Below, in pieces: positions 39,401 to 48,400 of a stretch of DNA of 64,000 bases. Under the pieces are notes generated by a model, which was given only the letters and a program-made list of their open reading frames with translations, did no database searches and was not told the origin of the DNA. A program made the position numbers and the translations under genes. Source of the stretch: Rheinheimera sp. SA_1 (GTDB lineage Bacteria > Pseudomonadota > Gammaproteobacteria > Enterobacterales > Alteromonadaceae); NCBI RefSeq assembly GCF_001669775.1, contig NZ_LXWK01000019.1, positions 1 to 64,000 of the forward strand. The letters run 5' to 3'. Within the stretch, counting starts at the first letter, position 1. Each line of letters begins with the position of its first letter.

Positions 39401-42400
39401 CCAGATGGCCGAGCAATCGCCACAACTGGTGGCTTATGTGTCGCCATCCCAGCAGTGGCTTGTCCAACTGGCGGATAACCATAACCAGGACAATATTTCG
39501 CAATGGACCGGTGTCTTTGATGACACCTACAGCGATCCGACCACAGGCTACCTGGCCGATCTGAACTATGCAGGTTGGAGCAGCAGCTATACCGGTCAGA
39601 CGATTGCAGCTGATCAGATGGATGAGTGGCTTGCTGAAACCTTGAAAGTGATCAAGGCACTAAACCCTGGCAATCTGCTGGAGATCGGTTGCGGCACCGG
39701 GCTGCTGTTGCTGCGCTATGGCGCCAATTGCCAGCGTGTACACGCAGTGGATATTTCCGCAGCTGCGCTGATGAATGTCAAAACAGAGCTGCAACGCCGT
39801 AATTGGCAGCATGTACAACTGCTCAAAGGCGATGCGTTGTGCATCGCCCATTTACCGTCGGCCCTTACATTCGACACTGTCGTCTGCAATTCGGTGGCCC
39901 AGTATTTCCCCAATGTGCGCTATTTTGAGCAGATGTTGGAGTTGGCGCTGGCAAGGCTCGATACAGGTGGTCGGATCCTGCTGGGGGATATCCGCAACCT
40001 CGATCTGTTTGCGGCTCATGTGACGGCAGTCGAGTATGGCAGGCTCAGCAGCGCAATCCAGCTGCAGACACTGGCTCGGCGTGTACAGCGAAGGATGCAG
40101 CAGGAGCAGGAGCTGTTACTGAGTCCAGGTTATTTTGCCTGCCTGCAGCAGCGATTTTCCGGGCTTGGCCGCGTTGATATTCTGGTCAAACGAGGCGTCG
40201 CTGAGCATGAGATGATTCGTTATCGCTATGAAGTTGTCCTGACCAAAGGCCAACCTGCAGCCGAGGTTGCGTTCAGTTGGTTTGATTTTGCCGGTCTGCA
40301 GCAAATGCGCGCGTTAGTGGAAGCGACCGCTGAAAGAGTCTTTGGCATCAGTGGCATAGACAATCCTAGGATCAGTGCCGATCTGGCTTTGCATACTCAA
40401 CTGACCGAACTGAGCAGCAATTTGCACCTGCAGCCGCCGGACAATCCCGGCAGCTTCAGTGCGGCGGCGATGGCGCAAGCGACTGAACTTGAATTGCTGC
40501 TGCAGCATGCCGAGCAGTTGGGTTATCGGGTTGCTTTAACCTGGTCGCAGCAGGCTCCGGGCCAATTGGATGCGATTTTCAGTAAAGACACGATGCCTCA
40601 GGTACAGGCCCGTCATCGCTATCAAAACGGCTATCTGGCCAATCATCCGTTGCTCGGCAATGTGGCAGGGGTTTACACGGAACAGCTGAAAAGCTGGTTG
40701 GGGACCAGGCTGCCAGCTTACATGCTGCCTGATGTGTTTGTGGTGCTCGAGCGTATGCCATTGACTATCAACGGCAAAATAGATCGCAAAGCATTGCCGG
40801 TGCCGGATGAGCAGGACTTGCAAAAAGCCAGCTATGTGGCGCCGACCGACCAAACGCAGCAGCAGCTGTGCGAGCTATGGCAACAGGTGCTTGGCCTGCG
40901 CCAGGTTGGTATTCATGACAACTTTTTTGCGCTGGGCGGACATTCATTGCTGGCTATCCGCCTGATCAGCCGGATCCGGGCCGAATTTGCCACTGAAATT
41001 CAGCTGAAAATGCTGTTCGAAGCTCCGACGGTGGCAGAGTTGGCGGAGCAAATCCGCCACCGGCAGGATGAGGTGGTGCTACCTGCGATTGTGCGAGTAG
41101 ATCGCGCTATGCCGCTGTTGCTGTCTTATGCCCAGCAGCGGTTATGGTTTATCGATCAACTGGGCGAAGGCAGCACCGAATACAATATGCGTGGCAAGCT
41201 GTCGCTGGAAGGGGATTTGGATCTGGCCGCGCTGCAAAAGGCGCTGTCGGCAATGCTCGAACGCCATGAGGTGCTGCGTACTTGTTTTGTTAGCGAAGAT
41301 GGCGAACCACGGCAGGTGATCCTGACGGATTATCCGTTACCGCTGCGTTGCTATGACTTGTCCGGACTTAACGAGCAAGCCCAGCAGCAGGAGCTGGCAA
41401 ACCACAGGCGACAGGAAGCCGGCACTGCTTTTGATTTGCGTCGTGACCTGATGGTGCGACTGCGTCTGTTGCAGTTCAGCAGCTGCCGCCACATCTTGTT
41501 GTATACCATCCATCATATAGCCGGTGACGGCTGGTCGATTGAAATATTCCAGCAGGAACTTGCGCTGATGTATCGGGCTTTTGCTGCAGGCGAGGCTGAT
41601 CCGCTGGCACCGCTGCAGATCCAATATGCCGATTATGCCGCCTGGCAGCGCCAGTGGCTGCAGGGAGAATTGCTGGCACAGCAGTTGGCATTCTGGCAGC
41701 AGCAATTGGCAGGGTTGCCGCAAGTGCATAGCTTACCGCTTGACAAACCGCGGCCACCGCGCCAAAGCACCGTAGGCAGAGGCTTGCACCATGTGCTGGA
41801 TGGCAGGCTTGGCAAAGCGTTGAAAACTATATGTCAAAGCCGGGATCTGACGTTGTTTATGCTGCTGCAAACGGCGTATGCGGTACTGTTGTGGCGCTAT
41901 AGCAACAGCGATGACATCGTGATGGGCTCGCCGGTTTCAGGTCGTAGCCATCACGACATCGAAGGTTTGGTGGGCTTTTTCGTTAATACATTGGTGCTGC
42001 GCAACCAGGTTTCCGCTGAACAACGGTTCAGCGAGCTGCTGGCACAGAACAAACAGCAGATCCTGGCAGCCTACGCTCACCAGCATGTGCCGTTCGAGAT
42101 GCTGGTAGATGAGTTGGTACAACAGCGAGACATGAGTTACAACTCATTGTTTCAGCTTCTGTTTGATGTGCAGCCTCAATCAGGTTTTATCTTTCCCAAT
42201 GCACCTGCAACCGAGAAATTTCGCTTGGTCGAGCATCTGGGCGTTCGTTTCGATTTAGCTGTGCATGTTTCGGATTATCGGGACGGCATCGCGCTACGCT
42301 GGTCATACCGCGACACTTTGTTTGAAGACGACACTATTCGGCGTATGGCGCAGAATTTCGAGGTACTGCTTGACAGCATCGTCACAGTGTTGCAGGACAA

Positions 42401-45400
42401 CAGCGGCCAACCGGAGCCTGCACTGTACCAGTTGAACTGTATTGATATCGCCGAGCGCGCCACTTTGCTGACAAAGTGGAATGACACTGCGCGCGAAGCG
42501 CCGCATCGCTGCGTCCATCAACTGTTCGAAGAGCAGGTTGAACGCACGCCGACTGCCGTTGCAGTGATTTTCGCCGAGCAGCGGCTCAGCTACCGTCAAC
42601 TCAACGAGCAGGCCAATGCTCTGGCTCATCAGCTGCGCGATTTGGGCGTTGGAGCTGATGTGTTGGTTGCGCTCTGTGTTGAGCGTAGCATTGACCTGAT
42701 GATTGCGCTGTTGGCCATTCTGAAGGCCGGCGGTGCCTATCTGCCGGTTGATGCCAGCTATCCGCTGGCTCGTATCGAATATATGCTCAACGACAGCGGT
42801 GCCGGTGTGGTCGTGACTCAGCGCAGCCTACAGAAACGATTGCCGCTGGCAGGGCGCACCTTGCTGTTGCTGGATGCAACCGACTTAGGTTCTGCGCGGC
42901 CCAGACAAAGTTCGCCGCCCGAAAACCCGGCTTTAACACCGGATAACTTGGCTTATGTCATTTATACTTCGGGCTCTACCGGCCACCCCAAAGGCGTAAT
43001 GGTCAGCCATCGCAATGTGGCTAATTTCCTGTCGGCGGTCAAAGAGCGTTTTCTACTGGATGCTGTAGTCGGTTCTATTGTCAGCTCGCCTGTTGCTTTT
43101 GATGCCACTGTCCAATCCTTGTATCTGCCGCTGCTGCATGGACTTTATGTTGAACTGCTGCCGGAACAGGATGATCTGATTGCCAATCTAGCCGACTATC
43201 TAGTGGATGATGAAGTCCGTCTGCTGTTTAAAATCACGCCTGCCCATTTAAAGGGATTGGCCCAGTCTGGGTTGGTCAGCCCGCATACCGGTGCCAACCA
43301 TGTTCTGGTGGTCGCTGGCGAACAATTGACGGCTGATGTGTTGGCGGTATGGCGGCAGGAATTATTGCCCAATGCGGTCTTTATTAACGAATATGGTCCG
43401 ACCGAATGCACGGTCGGCAGTTGCATCTTAGACACCCGCGACTGGCGGGCACCTGATGCCATCAGCGTGCCGATAGGGCAGCCGTTGGCCAACTATCGCT
43501 TTTATGTGCTGGATCCGCAGATGGCATTATTGCCGGCAGGCGCGGTCGGAGAATTGTATATCGGCGGAGCCGGCGTTGCCCGTGGTTATCTGGGACGGCA
43601 GGATTTAACGGCCGACCGTTTCGTGCCGGACTGTTTTAGCAGCGAATCTGCTGCCAGATTGTACCGTACAGGCGACTTGGTACGCTGGTTGCCGCAAGGC
43701 AATATCGAATTTCTCGGCCGGATAGACCATCAATTGAAGCTGCGCGGTTATCGGATTGAACCGGGAGAAATCGAAACTCAACTGAAACAGGCTGCAGCAG
43801 TTCACGATGCCGTCGCGGTGACCCGCCAGTTAGCTGATGATGTCAGCTTGGTGGCCTATGTCGTCGCCAAACCGGCCGAAGCGGCATTGGCATCACAGCT
43901 TAAAACGATGCTGCAGGGCCAATTGCCGGCCTTTATGGTGCCTGCTGTGATAGTGATACTTGCCGAATTGCCGCTGACACCCAACGGCAAGGTAGATCGA
44001 CAGGCGCTGCCGGCACCGGATGCACAACACAATCCGGCAGATGGTTATGTAGCGCCGCGCAGCGCGCTGGAGGCCACTGTGGCCGGGATTTGGCAAACAG
44101 TGCTGGGGCTCGCGCAAGTCGGCATCCATGACAATTTCTTTGCGTTGGGCGGCCACTCTTTGCTGGCCACCCGGCTGATTAGTCGGATCCGGCAGGTCTT
44201 TGCTGTTGAGTTGCACCTGCGTGAATTATTCGAGGCGCCGACCGTGGCTGAGTTGGCGGCCCAACTGTCGTTTGCTGACGGCCGTTTTGTGCTACCGGCC
44301 ATTATGCCGGTGGCAGCCGGGCTGGCGCCGTTGTCTTATGCGCAGCAGCGGCTGTGGTTTATCGATCAGTTGGCGGGCGGCGGTTCGATTCAATACAACA
44401 TGCCAGGCCGCTATCTGCTCAACGGCCATTTTGTCCCCGATGCTTTCAGGCGTGCTGTCGCGGCTATTATTGAGCGGCATCAGGTGTTGCGGACCAACAT
44501 CGTTGTGGTGGACGGCGAAGCCAGGCCGCAGTTGCAGCAACAATTTGAGCTGCCGTACCGCGAACATGATGTTTCGCAGCTCGACGGCGCCCAAAAAGCC
44601 AAAGCGGTGGAGCAACTGATAGCGGAAGAAGCCTGTACCGCTTTTGATTTAGCGGTTGATCTGATGCTCCGCACTAGAGTGGTGCGACTGCGGGACAAGC
44701 AGCACCTGATTCTGTTTACCTTGCATCATATTGCCAGTGATGGCTGGTCGATGGGGATTTTCAGCCGTGAACTGACGACGCTTTATGCCGCTTTTGCCGA
44801 ATGCGCGGTCGACCCGCGGCCTGCGTTGAAAGTGCAGTACGCTGATTACGCTCACTGGCAGCGCCACTGGTTGCAGGGGCCAGTGCTCAGGCAGCAGCTG
44901 AATTACTGGCAGGAACGTTTGGCCGGTTTGCCGGCTGTGCACGGCTTGCAGCTTGACAAGCCGCGCCCGGCAAGACAATCGTTCGAAGGAGGGCGCTTCC
45001 GCCAATTGTTGGATGCCGCCGCCACCGCGAGGCTTAAAGTGTTGTGCGAGCAGTACCAAGTCACACCATTTATGCTGCTGCAGAGCATTTTTGCTGTGTT
45101 GCTGGCCCGCTACAGTGGTCAGACGGACATCGTGATAGGCACGCCGGTTTCAGGCCGCAGCCACCAGGATACCGAAGACCTGATTGGCTTTTTTGTCAAT
45201 ACGCTGGTGCTGCGCAGCGATTTGTCCGGCAACCCGGATTTTGTTGACGTGCTGGAGCAAAATCGCCGCCATGTTCTGGATGCCTACGCCCATCAGCACC
45301 TGCCATTTGAGATGTTGGTGGAGCAGTTGAATCCTGAGCGAGCCTTAGCATTTAATCCATTGTTTCAGATACTTTTTACGGTACAGAACAACGAACAGCT

Positions 45401-48400
45401 ATCGCTCGACTTGCAGGCGGATGGCGAGCAGGAACCCAATTTCAGACAAGTGTTGAGCAACAGGTTGAATGCAACTTTTACCCGCACCAGATTCGATTTG
45501 GAGGTGCAGGTGATTGAACTGGCTGATGGCTTGGCCATCCGTTGGATTTACAATCTGGCTTTGTTTGAGATTGACAGTATGGTAAGGCTGTCACAGAGCT
45601 TTATGCAGTTGATTCACAGCGTGATGGATTCGTTGCACCGCGATGGCGGTCGCACTGCGGTGGATACGCTGGCACTGGTGGCCGCACCGGCACCGGTTGC
45701 CGTACCGCCCGCAGCCGGTCAGTCTTTGCAGCAACTGGTTCAGTTGCCGGTTTTACCGATAGTACAGTTGCGGCCGGCCCAGTTGGTCGCGGTATGTCTG
45801 ATGGAGCCGGTAAACGCCGTTTTGGCGCTTTTAAACGCCGGCTGTGGTTTCAGTTATATTCCGGCTGACGTACCGGCGCTGCGGGTCGCAGCTCTGCTGG
45901 CACAGAGCGGTTGTTGTCTGGTCGTGGTGGATGCCGACACCCGGCCTTTGCTTGAACAGGCTCAGCGTGCATTACCAACTCAGACGCTGCAGTTGCTGAT
46001 GCTGCAGGATATCGGTGCTAATCTGTCGACTGCCGGGGCTGGGCTCAGTGAAGTCGCCATGCAGATTGGTGCAGACCGCTATTCGCCAGCAGCTTTGGCT
46101 GCGCTGGTGCAGGGATTTGCTGCCATAGACCCGCAGGTGGTTCAGGTGATGTTCGGCGCAACGGCGACTGTGCTGGCAGGACTGCATGAGCGGCTTGGTC
46201 CAGCCGAGCCTGTTACAGCTCCGGTCGAACCTTGTTTACGGCATGGTGTGCAATGGGCACCGCCTGGCGCTGTGGCAAATTTTGATATCGCGGGTCCGGC
46301 CTTACCGCTACACAGTGATGGTTTTTACCGGACCGGCCTGCTGGCTCGTCAGGGCGCTTCCGGCGCTTTGATATGGTGCCGGCCATCAAATGGAAATCCG
46401 CAGCGTGCGCTTTATGAATTGCAAAACAGACTGCAAAAACTGCCTGCCATCCGTCAGGTTCAAGTACTGCGGGATGCCAGCGCCGGCTTGGTGTGCTATT
46501 ACGCCGGCGATCTGACCGAAGCGGTGCTGTGTCAAAGTCTGCGAGAGCAGACGCCTGTGCTGCCGCTACCGAATCTCTATGTGCATCTGGATCAACTGCC
46601 GCTGGGTACATATGGCAACGTCGACATCGCAGCATTGCCGCAACCCTGGCGCCAGCAGCAACGGCCGTTGGCGCCGCGAACGGATATCGAACGCGCGCTA
46701 CTGGCAATTTGGCAACAGGTATTGGGGATAGAGCAGATAGGCGTCAAGGACAATATCTTTGCCCTCGGCTGCCATTCGTTGCTGGCGACCCGACTGGTCA
46801 GCCGTATCCGCAGCACTTTTGGTAAAGAAATTGCCCTGGCGGCTCTGTTTGAACAGCCGACTATCGCCGAGTTGGCAGATCATATTGCGGCAACGCCGGA
46901 TATTGCCATGCTACCGGCCGTTCAACGGGTACCGCGAGACGCTAAACTGGCCCTTTCCTATGCGCAGCAGCGTTTGTGGTTTATTGACCGGTTGGGCCAG
47001 GGCGGAGCGGCTTATAACATGGCGGGCCGTATGACATGGCGCGGAGAGTTGATTGAACAGGCGTTCAACGCTGCCGTAACGACGATATTTGAACGTCATG
47101 AGATACTCAGGACCCTTTACCTGGAACAGGACGGTACGCCATATCAACAAATCCAGCCGGCCACGGCGGCTTTGGTCGATTTCATCGACTTGTCTGCATG
47201 GTCTGCAGCAGAGAAAACCGACGCAGTGGCGGCGCAAATACAGGCTGAAGCCCAAACGCCTTTCGATCTCAGCACAGATTTGATGCTGCGGTTTCGTGTG
47301 TTGAAACTGGAACCGCAGCAGCATCTGGTGCTGTACACCTTCCATCACATCGCGGCGGATGGTTGGTCGCGGATGCTGTTGCAAAATGAGTTGTCGGCGC
47401 TTTATCTGGCATACAGTGCCGGGCATGTGAATCCGCTGCTGGATCTGAAAGTGCAGTATGCCGATTACGCGGCGTGGCAACGGCAATGGTTGAATGGCGA
47501 ATTGCTGCGGCGGGAACTTGATTACTGGCATTGTCAATTGGACCGGCTTCCCGCGATGCATGGGTTGCCGCTGGATAAACCAAGACCGGCGGTCGCCGGA
47601 TTTACCGGTCGCAAAGTGCTGCTGGTCCTTGATGCGACCCGGACCGCCCAACTGAAGGCGCTGGCAACGGCACAAGAAGTCACGTTGTTTATGTTGTTGC
47701 AAAGCGCATTTGCGGTGTTGCTTGGCCGTTTCAGCAGTGAGACGGATATTGTGATGGCCACGCCGGTCGCCGGGCGCAATCATGCCGATGTGGAGCCGCT
47801 GCTTGGCTTTTTTGTCAACACGCTGGTGTTGCGCTGCAACTTGGCCAGAGCCGATCGTTTTGTTGATCTGCTGGGGCAGAATAAGGCGATGTTGCTGGCT
47901 GCTTTTGCACATCAGCATGTGCCTTTTGACATGTTGGTGGAACAGCTGAGCCCGGTTCGTCAACTGAGCCACAATCCGCTGGCACAAATCCTGTTCGCTT
48001 TGCAGAACAACGAATTGGGCGTGGCAGATCAACAGCTGCAGCTAAATCGTGAACTGGTGCGCAATCAGGCGCGTATCGAAGGGAGCCCGCACGGCATCAA
48101 GTTTGACCTGGAATTGAATGTGATGGAAGTCGCCGGCGAGCTTGCCTTTAGCTGGGGTTATGATACGCAACTATTCGAAGCGGCCGGCATCGTTCGGCTG
48201 GCCGATTCGCTGGTGCTGTTGCTGGATGCGGTGTTGCTGGACGTTGCTGCGCCGATATACAGCTTGCCGGTTCTGACTGCACAGCAGCTTGAGCAGCAGC
48301 TGCTGTGCGGCAATCTTTGTGTTGCTGCCTGCCCGGCTGCAGGGTCGATACATCAACTGGTGGAGCAGCATGCGGTCAACCAACCGGCTGCGGCGGCATT

